From Daldinia sp. FL1419 (lineage: Eukaryota > Ascomycota > Sordariomycetes > Xylariales > Hypoxylaceae): DNA of 64,000 bases. Shown here in pieces: positions 10,891 through 21,903 of this stretch; position 1 is the first letter of the stretch; the number at the start of each line of letters is the position of its first letter. The stretch is from NCBI GenBank assembly GCA_025201765.1, contig MU623367.1, forward strand, positions 62,001 to 126,000, in the 5' to 3' direction. The notes under the pieces are model-generated. The model had not been told where the DNA came from. It did not search any database and saw nothing but the letters and a program-made list of their open reading frames with translations. The position numbers and the translations under genes were made by a program.

Positions 10891-11952
10891 CTAAAAGACT
10901 TCATCCTGCGGAAACTTTGCGCCTCCTTGTTTCCTAATCTCGTCGAGAAGCTCGAGAACCCTAATGGTCTCTGCCCACGGCATAATTTCGTTTTCGAACC
11001 TCCCCGCAGCGATGTCCAATGCGACCGCATCCGCTTCCCAATAAAATCCCCGCCCCGGCCTCTCAAACTCATACTTCTTCGACGGCCCTTCTTTCTGGTA
11101 GAGGGTAAAAAACTCAGGCGCTGAAGGATATCCTTCAACGTCAATATGACCGTTGCTGCCGTGTATCGTACAGACCACGCTCGATTTGGGGTTGAGCAAG
11201 TTCGAACTCGTAACGATTGCTTGTCTCCCGTTAGGATAGAGTAGAATGGCAGAAGTTGCCACATCAAACCCCTCTTGAAGTGTCTGTTTCGCAGCGATCT
11301 CAGGCACTTGAGCCTTCTCGCCCGTACCGGCGTCCGAGCCTAACAACCCCCACGTCAAACTATAGATTCCGATGTCAAGTAAACTTCCCGCACCAAGCGC
11401 CGGGTCCTTCAATCTCGATTCCGGTCCGAGCGACGCAATTTTTTGGTCCATGGAAAAGTCGCAAAATACACGTTGAACTTCCCCAATGGCTCCCTGCTCG
11501 TGTACGAGGGATACAATAGTCCGTGTAAGGGGGTAAAAGCGCGTCCACATGGCTTCCATGACAAATACCCTTCTTTTCTTCGCCGCCTCAAATACTTCTC
11601 TTGCTTCTCTAGCGTTAAGGGTGAATGCTTTCTCGCATAAAACATGTTTACCCTCACTTATAGCGTCTAGGCAGTTCTTTTTATGAAGCGCATGCGGAGT
11701 ACCAATGTAGATGATGTCGACATCCGGGTTCCTATACACTTCTTCGTAGCTGCCATAGACTGCTGGGGATTGGCCGGGAAGGTGTTTCTCTGCGAAGGCC
11801 TTGGCCTTTTCAACGGAGGACGATCCTATTGCTTGAATGATGTGCTTTGCTTTGGCGTCTTTGCGATCAAGTACAAGGTCATCCACAAACCAGGACGAGA
11901 TGAGCCCAGTGGCAATGACACCCCAGCGTAAGGTCGGAATGCTACCAGACAT
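10891..11952 (-). CDS. Gfo/Idh/MocA-family NAD(P)-dependent oxidoreductase (dihydrodiol / D-xylose dehydrogenase type)
   Basis: A single uninterrupted frame of 353 aa from ATG at 11952. The N-terminal Rossmann fold shows WGVIATGLIS (residues 10-19), IIYIGTPHALH (80-90) and the family signature HVLCEKAFTLN with Glu107-Lys108, where the Lys is the conserved substrate/cofactor residue. FVMEAMWTRFYP and LDIGIYSLTW mark the C-terminal GFO_IDH_MocA domain. Overall layout resembles trans-1,2-dihydrobenzenediol dehydrogenase and fungal NADP-dependent D-xylose 1-dehydrogenase, so oxidation of a sugar or cyclic diol in the cytosol is expected. No targeting signal. Exact substrate unknown. Confidence 0.9.
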   Translation of the reverse strand: MSGSIPTLRWGVIATGLISSWFVDDLVLDRKDAKAKHIIQAIGSSSVEKAKAFAEKHLPGQSPAVYGSYEEVYRNPDVDIIYIGTPHALHKKNCLDAISEGKHVLCEKAFTLNAREAREVFEAAKKRRVFVMEAMWTRFYPLTRTIVSLVHEQGAIGEVQRVFCDFSMDQKIASLGPESRLKDPALGAGSLLDIGIYSLTWGLLGSDAGTGEKAQVPEIAAKQTLQEGFDVATSAILLYPNGRQAIVTSSNLLNPKSSVVCTIHGSNGHIDVEGYPSAPEFFTLYQKEGPSKKYEFERPGRGFYWEADAVALDIAAGRFENEIMPWAETIRVLELLDEIRKQGGAKFPQDEVF

Positions 11953-12485
11953 GGCGTTGTTCTTCTAGGAACTCTCTAGCAAGTATATAGATGAGGGATG
12001 CTCTCAGTCCGTGAAAGCTAGGGTGTATGATCATCGGATTAGGAAGAGAGTGAGTCTTATGTATATACCATGCACTCCACTGATGAAACTCCCTTGCTGT
12101 AATGACGTACATTCCTTTATGAATCATGTAATATAGTTGAGGGGAAAGAAGTTACACCAGGTCAATCTAGGGATGTATGTAGCGACACCTACCTCTCCTT
12201 GTGAAGCAAGAGTACCTACTGCATGCTAACAAGAGGCGAGCCGCCCCGACATTCCCCTTCGATCCCTACAAACACCATACGAAGTTCTAGAGCGTTGCTA
12301 GTCTATTAACTCCACACTACCCGAGAGATTGAGTCTGAAAGAAATTCGGTACTATCCATCTTACCCCTTGTCAAATAAATAAAGTCATTCGCTAGTCTTA
12401 AAAAAAAAAAAATTTTAAAAGGAAAAAAAAAAGGAACTAAGTGCCCACTTGGCGTAAACATCAAGGGGGCAAAACAAAAATATTC
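11953..12485. other. Promoter side of the dehydrogenase plus Pol III terminator tracts
   Basis: No coding signal. A-runs at about 12400-12412 and 12424-12433 are T-runs on the minus strand, immediately downstream of the tRNA, and fit RNA polymerase III termination. Confidence 0.55.
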
Positions 12486-12588
12486 TGAGAGCTGCAGGAT
12501 TCGAACCTGCGCGGTTTCCCATCGCGGGTTATACGGTATTCTTTTGGAAGACCTAAACACGACGCCTTAACCACTCGGCCAAACTCCC
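12486..12588 (-). tRNA. tRNA-Leu(UAG) with a 24-nt intron
   Basis: Read on the minus strand the gene starts GGGAGTTTGGCCGAGTGG, the same opening as yeast tRNA-Leu(UAG). The seven-base acceptor stem (GGGAGTT with AGCTCTC), the D arm (GCC/GGC), the T arm (GCAGG-TTCGAAT-CCTGC) and a short class II variable arm all fold. The anticodon stem is TCGTG paired with CGCGA, with one GU pair, and the loop TTTAGG gives anticodon TAG. An intron of about 24 nt follows the base 3' of the anticodon. The discriminator is A, as expected for eukaryotic leucine tRNA. CCA is not encoded. Confidence 0.92.
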
Positions 12589-12885
12589 ATTGGTTGTTAC
12601 ATGGTGTAAAATCAGAAAAAGAGGTATTTATGCGTATTGGTCAAGACAATCCTGATAATATTCTCATTGACGTTCCCAAGATACAATCTTCCTATAAACA
12701 CCCCACCAAAAGCCTAGCATGCCTAGAAAAATAATATTTTCTAGGACTTAGGTACGTTAACGGATGTATTATCAGAAAGTATGTTACGCATTATCGTGAT
12801 AATTAATCATACTGATTATTATTAAAATAGCCCGTATTTCCGACGTATTGTCTTGTGCATTGGATTAGGTATCTCGTTGACAATT

Positions 12886-13460
12886 TTAATCCCACTCAAT
12901 ATGATCGACCTCAACGTCTTCTCTCTTTCCAGCGTCGCCCAACTCCTGCTTGCCCTCATAGACTTCTCGAATCTCTTCCGAAGTTTGCCCTTTATTTTCG
13001 GGGAAGAAAAGCCAGATAAGGACAGGAAGAAACGCCAGCAAGCAGCAAGAGACAATATAATATTTCCAACCAGTACTCTTCATGGCGATAAGATTCACCT
13101 GGTTTCCGACAATGAGACCAACAAACGACGTAATGAGAGTGGATGATAGCCCACGCCCACGTAACGTGTAAAGATAGATATCTAGGTTACTGTGTAAGCT
13201 TCAAGCATAGGCTTCCATGTGATATTGTAGAAGAAGTAGTAAATAAAGATGAATGCGACAGCAGTACAGCCCATGCCCTCACCACAGCTAGCGACGAACG
13301 TTGAAGTCAAGCCAGTCCATGCAATGCAACTGCATAGCATTCCGACGCCCAGCAACAAGAAGAGAGTTCATCGTAGCTAACGACCCCGACACCGTTCCAC
13401 TGGCTAAACCACCCAAGTATGAGCGCGATGAATGTTCGCTTGCGATTGGCTGGGGCAACG
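12886..13460 (-). pseudogene. Decayed MFS sugar/lactose-permease-type transporter
   Basis: Three collinear pieces of a fungal sugar porter survive. The 5' piece (about 13460-13373) reads FIALILGWFSQWNGVGVVSY. The middle piece reads LFLLLGVGMLCSCIAWTGL, then FIFIYYFFYNITWKPMLEAYTV. The 3' piece (to TAA at 12886-12888) reads TLRGRGLSSTL, then STGWKYYIV, ENKGQTSEEIREVYEG. The segment between GVVSY and LFLLL is missing (about 50 residues), and the frame changes at the junction near 13360-13373. A second frameshift, with a TAG at 13182-13184, breaks the conserved YTVEI-LRGRG region. The N-terminal half of the transporter is absent upstream. It cannot encode a functional 12-helix protein. Confidence 0.75.
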
Positions 13461-14743
13461 TGCTTCCGCCAGCGCAGACCCAGCAGCGGGTTCTGCCTCT
13501 TTCTTGCCACCAAAGGCACCCATTGCAGCAGAAGTGACGATAAATACAATAAGAGTAAGTTTATTTTAATATCTTAGGTGGGCAATGGCTTTTTCTCTCG
13601 GGTTCAACACTCAACATTATAACTATTTCTAAGTAAGTAAGTTGCTCGAAGGGGAAGAGATATATCTATATCCGAAGAATTTTCACCCCATTGAGATATT
13701 ATTGGCCCGAACTCGGTCTTCGTTAGCTAATCCGGAGCTTTTCCCCAGAAGTTCAGCGACTTCACCGACGAAGACACCCGTGATAGAGAAGAGTGTGAGG
13801 ATGATATCTATCGGCAGACACTCGAGAGAGAGTTTGGGTCCCTGTAACCCCTGAATCGAGGCGAATGTTGCGCGTGTTAGGCGGGTATGTTTGAAATGAA
13901 TTATTTCAAAGAACTTTAGCTAACACTGGCAGCTTGGGAACCCATGATCTATCAACAATACGTGAGATAATCGGTATGCCGCGCGGAGTTTCTGGAGCCA
14001 TGCTCACTTTCCCGGGTATCTTCAGCGTGGTTGAGGGTATAACGCCAAAGACAATTACAGTTGATGTGAGGAACGATATAGGGTTGTTTTGGATGATATT
14101 ACAATCTGACGCGCACAGATACAAGTAGCCAAATATACCGCTCACGAATTATCGGTAGGTATTCTCTGCATATACCTATTTGGCGAGGATTGTTAGTTTA
14201 AGCCAACCTTTCTGCAGAAAGTCGGCCTCAATGTCTAGATTTGATCCCCGCGTAGTCATCTAATATGAGATGAAGAATCTCACCTCCTTTAGAGATGCTT
14301 TATCAAGTTGAAGAAAGGCAATTCCTATTCGGAACACCCGGAACATTAGGATGATCGCGTTAGAGGCGTCTTCATGTCCCATGAGGGTTTGATAGGCTAT
14401 ACCCCAATTTAGGGGTTACCATCGCATCGGACCAATTAAGCCTTGAAAACGATTCCGTGCATCTCTCCGGATCGATTCATGATTGGCCTAAGCTTACGAG
14501 ATTCGGAACGGGAGACGCCTCGGCCAGGTATGGACCCGTTGGCATCTCCGAGTCTAAATTGTATCTATTCGCTTTCACTAAACAGACTGAAGTTTTATGT
14601 AAAATTCCGAAGCATTTATTTAACCTTGGGAAGTATCTTAGGCGTGTAAAAATCCAATCCGAAGTATTCGGCTTCCAGTAGGCTCCACATCCGCTACGCA
14701 TTCCGAGATTTTGAATACTTCCGTCCGGCGCATCATAAACATA
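13461..14743. other. Gene-poor region between transporter relic and Zn2Cys6 gene
   Basis: Both strands carry moderately long frames (for example 13906-14145 - and 13934-14128 +, mutually overlapping, and a minus-strand run near 13690-13860). None shows a family I can name. Decayed coding sequence linked to the transporter relic is possible. Confidence 0.4.
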
Positions 14744-17015
14744 ATGACAAAAGTTCCCGTCGACAAAACTGGCGGATCATCTCACCCGCGACGAAAGCGA
14801 CTCAAAATTGCCGTGGCATGTGATTCATGTCGTGTGAGAAAAATCAAATGTGACGGCGTACGTCCAGGTCAGTTGAAGTGTGGTTTTCTCCTGAAGATAA
14901 AGCCAATCGCGGTTACCAACCAGTCCTTGAAAATACCTAGTTAGTATGACTGTTATTAACATTCTTCCAAGCGTGCAGGGCTTGCTTAAAACGAGATGCT
15001 TCGGCCGGACCTTGCCATTATAGCTCAAACCCAGCGGGTTCAAGTGCGTCTCAAGATGATCCTTTCTCGACTCGTCAAACTCTCAGCGATTTCAGCGGAG
15101 TTGCACCACCTACAATTGGGATACTTCGGCCAGATAACCCGCCTCTACAACGGCTCTTAGTTTCAGAACCCCATAAGAGTCGTGATGTCGAAGTGGATTC
15201 AATGACTGCTATGACAGAATGTGGAAACCCACGAGAGTATTTCGGTAGCAGTAGTGCAGGATCTTTTACTAGTCAAATCAAGGCTGCCATCGACGCGCGA
15301 CTCGGCCAAATGACCCAGAATCATGGAAGTCATACTCCCCATCAGACTATCACGTCTAGTCAAGATCAAAGCCAGCACTACCGGACAGCCACACGAGAAG
15401 TATATTACTCCTTGCCCCAACGGCGCCAGGCAGACAGCCTTTTAAATATATACTGGCGCTATGTTGACCCTATTTACCCCTTTCTGGACAGGGGAAGTTT
15501 CGAAAATTCGTATCGTAGCGTATTTAACGGTGCCACCGCGCAAGCCGACGAACGAATATTTATGGCAACCTTGAATATTGTCCTTGCTCTGTCAACACAG
15601 TTACAAGAAACGATGGATGAAACCCAGAGAGAGCCAACATGTAGGACGTTCTTTGATAGAGCCCAAAGCCTCGTAAAGCTTGATATATGGGATACCGGCT
15701 CGATAGAACTCGTACAATATCTTTTACTCCTTAGTCAATACCTTCAGAGTGTCACTAATCCACATCAAACTTGGATGGTTGTGGGAACTGCAATAAGAAT
15801 CGCACAAGGGCTCGGCCTCCACCTACCACAGACATACGTAGGGCTAAAAGATAGCAAGATGAAAGGCTTGGTTCGGCGGCTATGGCACGGATGTGTCCTC
15901 ATGGATCGGTAAGTGGAATATTCAAACTCAGTCTCACGGTTAACCAAAGTGTTAACATATAGACAGTATGACCTCGGTTACCCACGGTAGACCGTCGATG
16001 ATATCCGGCCATATCGCTTTAGCTGCTTCTCCTTCTCTCGAACTGGGAACATCTGGGTTACGAGAAAATATACATGTCGGTCCCTCTGCTTTCTTGACCA
16101 ACTCGCTAGAGCTCTACGAGATCATTAACCAGATCATGCTCGCATTTTATACATCTGAGTCAATCATTAATGAAGGCACAAGCTTTGAGTCCCGCAACAC
16201 GACTAATACATCTACGTCCGAACTCATAACCGTGATCAAATTAGACGACGCTCTTAATAAACTAGAGAATAACCTCCCTTCATATTTAAAGTTAACGTGT
16301 CCTAATATCTCCGAGGATGAAATACTCCATAGGCGGGCTGTCATCATGAAAATTAGGTAGGCCATACGATTCATGAGCAATCTCCTTTACAAACTCATAT
16401 TAACCATCTAGGTTCTTACATGCCCGTATGTTACTCCTACGACCGGTACTTGGGAAGTTTTGCTTGTCCCAAAGCCAAAAGGAGAAGTCAAACGACGAAG
16501 AAAGCTTGGGCGGTCGCTTGATAGAGCAGTGTGCTCACTCGTGTGTCGTAAGTGCCAAAAGAATGATTACAACCATTTGTGAGCACGAAAGCATTGGCGG
16601 CAGTATAAAGCTGCTACCAGCATGGTGGTACCGAGTTTACTACATTTATACCGCGGCTACCATTCTATTGGCCGCGTCACTTCGCGTCGAAACCTTTGCC
16701 ATTGCGGATTTATCCGAACATTGGAATATGGCGGTGAATAATCTTGAATCTCACGAACACTTCGGTATATCAGCACGTCGCTGCGTAGCAGCTCTAGAAA
16801 TTCTATCCTCGAAGATAGGCCAAGAATCGGACGGTGCCTTAAGGGATTTTAACGCAACCTCCAGGGGCTATACAGATCAATCAGTACGCACAGGCACAAC
16901 ACTGGAGAATTGTTTGGGGGATACTATCGACGACATAGGGCTCAATATAGATGGCTTCGACTTCGACATCAATAACTACGAGTGGCTTAACAGTATGCCT
17001 GGGGGTATTTTATAG
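14744..17015 (+). CDS. Zn(II)2Cys6 transcription factor with fungal_trans domain
   Basis: Four exons (14744-14867, 14972-15908, 15967-16356, 16412-17015) encode 684 aa. The DNA-binding cluster has Cys26, Cys29, Cys36, Cys43, Cys46 and Cys56, completed across intron 1. Using the AG at 14970-14971 restores VRPACRACLKRD, whereas the later CAG would break the pattern. The start is the ATG at 14744; the frame extends upstream but without another ATG. The middle region (YWRYVDPIYPFLDRGSF, MVVGTAIRIAQGLGLH, LWHGCVLMDRMTSVTHGRPSMIS, RFLHARMLLLRPVL) is the fungal-specific transcription-factor domain. It is expected to act in the nucleus. The bicupin gene begins 500 bp downstream on the same strand and is a plausible target; that link is inference. 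Confidence 0.93.
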
Positions 17016-17515
17016 GTAGTTAACTATCTAGCCAGGGACGCCTCGTACGGAAAACGCGTCAACACCCCTTCTATGACCTCATTAAAGAAGTCTTCACTCC
17101 TCAACTTACCATATAGAATATTTCCCCAAAATATCCGTGTCTTTATTAAAGTATGGGTTTCTATAATGGCCATCATCAATAGGTAGGTACCTTACCTACC
17201 TAATATACAACACAAATTGGACAACACTTGTGCGTAACATATTACAATGTAGAGCGAGTAATCCAGATTTTATAATGGACCGAATAGTGATCCTTCCGGA
17301 AATTTTACCCAAGATATTTACGAGTATGATTTATTAGCTTTAGGCTGCAGACCGTCATTGTACTTATAGCCAATCAACTCATCTCTACCCGAAGGAGGCG
17401 GGGAGCGTCGTAGCAAGAGCCAATCCGTGTTTAAAATTTCAGGCTTATTCCGATATTCACGATTTCATCGTGCGACTTTTAGACCTTCTTTCTATGAAGA
17501 ACCTAATCATCTAAA
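17016..17515. other. Intergenic region between regulator and bicupin gene
   Basis: A GGTAGGTACCTTACCTACC palindrome lies at about 17182-17201. The remainder is AT-rich with no coding signal and probably includes the bicupin promoter. Confidence 0.45.
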
Positions 17516-18619
17516 ATGGTTGAAAGCCGATCACGTAGTCCTGAAAGTATTGATTCGAAGATCTATTCTCAAGCACTCTCAAAAAGCTTGAGACCCCTTT
17601 GGCTTAAGACGAACCAAGCGAAACCGTATGACCGCAACTTAAAAGCGGCACCATGTCTTTGGAAGTATTCAGAATGGCTACCCTTGTTGATGAATACAAC
17701 TGAAACAGTACCGGCGGAAGAGAAAGAGAGAAGGATTCTCATGCTAGTAAATCCAAATACAAGTAAGCTCGCGATAGTCTCCCCATGCCGAATGGTTTCA
17801 CTGAATCATATGTGCACGAAGACAATTTCCGCACCACCGATACTCTATACGGTGGACTACAGATTGCCAAGCCTGGAGAAATCGCCTCGGCACGTCGTCA
17901 ACTCTCATTTATTATACGATTTGTCATGGACGGCGAAGGTTTCACATCTGTAGACGGTAAGAGAATGCCGATGAAAAAGGGGGATGCTATCGTAATTACG
18001 GGATACCACTGGTATGATCACGAGAATAAGAGCGACGAGCCCGTCATATGGCTCGATGGCTCAAACGTACACCCCAATAGTCACCTACTCAGCCTCGTAC
18101 CGGTCAACCCCGATGTATATCAAAACAGTCAATATTCAAGTAGGTGAGTCGACCCCCATATAAAGATGTGGTCTTCACATACCCCTAGGTAGATAATAAT
18201 TGACCCTGTTTCATAGGCTCTGCGAAGACTGCAAGTTGCTATTCCCTTGGAAACGAGTTGAAGCATTTCTAAACGCTCAAGAGGGGCCGTACGCCGTATA
18301 TCATTATAGTTTCGGGGATAGCAAACCAATCTCGACTGATATTACCCTACAAGCTGAGCGTGTCGACGGATACCATAGTACGACGCGCACGCACGAGATA
18401 GGTTCGTTTATATATCACTGCTTCGAAGGGCAGGGTTATACGGAGATGGAAACGCCGTTGGAAAAGACAGAGACTATCCATTGGACTACCGGAGACATAT
18501 TCGTAGTCCCCGCGAATTCAACAATAAGGCACGTTAGCACTTCGGACAGGCGAGCATATCTAGTTGGGTTCACAGATCGCCCGGTCTTAGAGATGATGGA
18601 AATCTTGAAACATAGGTAG
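17516..18619 (+). CDS. Gentisate 1,2-dioxygenase-like bicupin with degenerate metal site
   Basis: Three exons (17516-17762, 17822-18143, 18217-18619) give 323 aa. The order LWKYSEW, EKERRILMLVNPNT, TLYGGLQIAKPGE, IIRFVMDGEGFTSVDG, GDAIVITGYHWYDHEN, VIWLDGSN follows gentisate/salicylate 1,2-dioxygenases, which cleave gentisate using Fe(II). In those enzymes the first cupin has an HRH ligand pair. Here the aligned residues 107-109 are Arg-Arg-Gln, and only the later His145/His149 region is kept. The second cupin (FIYHCFEGQGYTEM, GDIFVVPANSTIRH) also has few histidines. The apparent frame change near 17763 is solved by a 59-nt GT-AG intron. The fold is well supported; dioxygenase activity is doubtful. 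Confidence 0.8.
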
Positions 18620-19182
18620 ATGAGTGAGACTATAGTTAGTATCTATCACAATGCGAGATTCGACGTTTGTATTATTTCTATAAAGTTTCGTGTTTGTTAC
18701 GCTTGAAAAGGGGAAAAGCGGAAAAGGGGTGCTTACCTGAAGTGCTTATCGGTACTCTCTACCGTTTTACGATGGCGACGATTGCCTTATCAACCAATCA
18801 AAACTTGGGTGGGATACTTCATCGGGAAAGACCTGAGAAGTGGCCGGTTACAATAGGTACCTACTAGTTCAGGTATTGTAGGAGGTATCTAGGTATTGAT
18901 TACTAATGAGGGGTTAATGAAATCCAATCCACAAGGTACTGGGGGGGTACTACATACATACATAGGTATGGTCCGTGCTACTTTTTGTGACCCACCCCGC
19001 GAGGCTGCAATAATTTTTTGAAGCTGTATGTTCGTTAAAGCTCTCCCACCTAACTGAAAGTTATCGAGGGTCAAGTGTTGGGCGATTTCTTTTTTTGAAG
19101 CGAACAACTTCACCAACTCCCTCCACCTAATTTAACCCATACTCAAAAATTTTCATCGTCTCGCCATATTTACTCCGTAAAA
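18620..19182. other. Intergenic region before CCT7
   Basis: No coding signal. Contains GGTACCTACTAG and CATACATACATAGG low-complexity tracts at about 18855-18970, and the CCT7 promoter. Confidence 0.45.
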
Positions 19183-21035
19183 ATGTCTTTCGGAGGTCAA
19201 ACCCCCACCATTATCGTCCTGAAAGAAGGTAAATACCAAAAGCTACCCCTCGATCCGAGGATCAAGGGCTGTCCCTGACTAACTCTGGGCTTAGGGACCG
19301 ATACTTCTCAGGGAAAAGGCCAGATAATATCCAATATTAATGCCTGCCAAGCCGTTCAAGCAACCATCAAGTCGACCTTGGGACCCTACGGTGGTGATTT
19401 ATTAATGGTGGACGAGAACGGGAGGCAAACGATTACCAACGATGGCGCAACGGTAATGAAGGTTAGATTTATTACATATCTTCCCCTAAAAAACAAACTG
19501 CTCATCGACTACTTGTAGCTTCTCGACATCGTGCACCCTGCCGCTCGAATCCTCGTCGATATCGCTAGATCACAAGATGCCGAAGTCGGTGACGGAACAA
19601 CATCCGTAGTCGTGTTGGCTGGTGAAATACTCAAGGAAATCAAGGAACACGTTGAGCAAGGTGTTAGCTCTCAAATTATCATCAAGGGCTTACGGAAAGC
19701 TTCTACCATGGCGGTCAACAAGATCAAGGAGATTGCGGTAAGGACAGACGAATCAAACAGGAGAGAAACCCTGGGGAAGTTAGCGGGTACGGCTATGACA
19801 AGCAAGCTTATCAAGAAGGATACCCCCTTTTTCACCAAAAGTACGTCTAATTCGAACCTAGACCTCTTGCGTATACGTGAGCTAACGGTTTTGTAGTGGT
19901 TGTCGATGCTGTCCTGTCGCTAGATCAGGACGACTTAAACGAGAAGCTTATCGGAATAAAGAAGATTCCCGGTGGTTCCCTTACCGACTCCCTATTCGTT
20001 AACGGTGTTGCTTTCAAGAAGACGTTCTCGTACGCCGGTTTTGAGCAGCAACCCAAATCTTTCACGAAACCCAAGATCGTCTGTCTCAACGTCGAGCTAG
20101 AGTTGAAGGCTGAGAAGGATAACGCCGAAGTTCGAGTCGAGCAAGTTTCAGAGTACCAAGCAATCGTCGACGCCGAGTGGCAGATTATTTATAAGAAGCT
20201 CGAAGCCGTTTACCAAACAGGCGCCAAGGTGGTGCTCTCCAAGCTCCCTATCGGAGATCTGGCAACACAATATTTCGCCGATCGAGATGTATTCTGTGCT
20301 GGTCGTGTCTCCGCCGAGGATATGGAACGAGTAGTCCAAGCTACCGGTGCCACCATACAATCCACCTGCTCCGATATTCAGCCCCATCACTTGGGAACGT
20401 GCGGTTCTTTCGAGGAGCGCCAGATCGGTGGCGAGCGCTTCAATTTCTTCGAGGACTGCCCAGAGGCCAAGACGTGTACTCTTGTGCTCCGCGGTGGTGC
20501 CGAGCAGTTTATCGCTGAAGTCGAACGATCCCTACACGACGCCATCATGATTGTGAAGCGTGCCATCAAGAACCATTTAATCGTTGGTGGTGGTGGTGCC
20601 TGCGAGATGGAGGTATCCGCATACTTACATCATTTTGCGGACAAGGATGTCCCTCACAAGCAACAGGGTGTCATCAAATCTTTTGCGAAAGCTCTCGAGG
20701 TTATTCCTCGTCAGCTATGCGATAACGCCGGTTTTGACGCGACAGATATCTTAAATAGACTACGCGTGGAGCACCGTAGAGGCCGCGTCTGGGCTGGCGT
20801 TGACTTTGTCAACGAGGGCGTTGCTGATATGATGGAACGGTTCGTCTGGGAGCCGGCTCTCGTTAAGATCAATGCCATACAGGCAGCTACCGAAGCCAGT
20901 TGCTTGATTCTGGGTGTAGATGAGACGATTCGGAACGAGGAGAGTGCCCAACCGCAAGCGCCGGGTCAGCCGCTGCCACCGGGAGCAGCGCAGAGAGCGT
21001 TAAGAGGACGAGGAAGGGGTATGCCACGACGGTAA
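19183..21035 (+). CDS. CCT7: Chaperonin CCT/TRiC subunit eta
   Basis: Four exons (19183-19228, 19295-19461, 19519-19840, 19897-21035) encode 557 aa, the expected length. The N-terminus [24 protein letters not shown] is diagnostic for the eta subunit. ATPase motifs are present: [30 protein letters not shown], and [15 protein letters not shown] with the catalytic Asp. The C-terminal block [21 protein letters not shown] and the Gly/Arg-rich tail also fit CCT7. The protein is one of eight subunits of the cytosolic ring that folds actin, tubulin and WD-repeat proteins. It opens the conserved block that runs to 28.4 kb. Confidence 0.97.
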
Positions 21036-21903
21036 ACATACCTACCTAGGTACCCAGTAGAGTAGGGTTGGCAACCTTGCATTAGGGACGTGGAAGTGTA
21101 CCTATAATACCTGAAAAGCTATGTGTTGCTGCATCATTTCAAAAGTGGTGTAGGGAAATAGACTACGTGAATAAATAAAAGACCGTCTAATGATGCCTTC
21201 TCCTCGTTTATCATAGAAATGATGCTAATATCCACCCCTTTCCCCTTTTCCCCTATAGTGTCCTCCTTCTTTCTACGTACTGTAGGTCTAACCTTTTGTT
21301 CCATGTCCCTTTCTTAACATCTGAAGATTCCGGCTAAACCTATATCTTCTTAAGCAGGATTTACCGCGCTCATAATTCAAAGTATTCGTCTAGGCCGAAT
21401 AAATTCCTCCGAGCTTTTACCGCAACTCTTCTGCTTTCTTTAGTGCTGCGTTCCAAAATATTCACATCTACGAATTTCCCCTCCCGACGCACAGTTCATC
21501 ATCGCCAACCATACACCCTACAATCCCTGGCCAACCCCCCCTAACCGACGTCGAGGGGTACCGTGTGGCAACGGTAACACAGCGTTCAGCTGCGCTCTAA
21601 AAGTTACCTAGCCAGTCAATTTAAATTTCGGTAAGATAGCCATTATACCGCTTGGTTCGAGTCGCGACGACTCGAGAAGAAACCATTCACATCTTCTTGT
21701 GGTCGGGGATGTATAGTATAACGGAAATGTTTTACTTAACTAGGGTTTGTGGGAAGTAAAGGGGAAAGGAGAGCATGAGAACAATAGTATATGTCTTACA
21801 ACGTGTTTAATAAGTACGCATTGTTGATAGCCACAATGTCTAGGTTAAGTGACGCAATTCTTCCAGCACATAACGGGACTGGGATCACGAATTCAAGGAC
21901 AAG
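21036..21903. other. Intergenic region between CCT7 and the Spt10-like gene
   Basis: Holds the CCT7 3' region and the promoter/5' leader of the next gene. CATACCTACCTAGGTACCC occurs at about 21038-21056. No gene seen. Confidence 0.5.
21657..21675. repeat. Perfect 8-bp-stem inverted repeat upstream of the Spt10-like gene
   Basis: TCGAGTCG and CGACTCGA flank a CGA loop about 230 bp before the ATG at 21904. It could form a hairpin or be a dyad binding site; no further support. Confidence 0.35.

Noticed and set aside
13906..14145. Complementary frames on both strands (79 and 64 codons)
   Set aside because: Neither resembles a known protein; mutual overlap suggests chance, though transporter-linked decay cannot be excluded.
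14711..14743. Upstream extension of the Zn2Cys6 frame
   Set aside because: It starts at TTG, not ATG; the ATG at 14744 leaves a normal distance to the first cysteine.
17763..17821. Apparent frameshift within the bicupin gene
   Set aside because: A 59-nt GT-AG intron with matching phase joins NPNT to NFRTTDTLYGG, which agrees with the spacing in gentisate dioxygenases, so no frameshift is needed.
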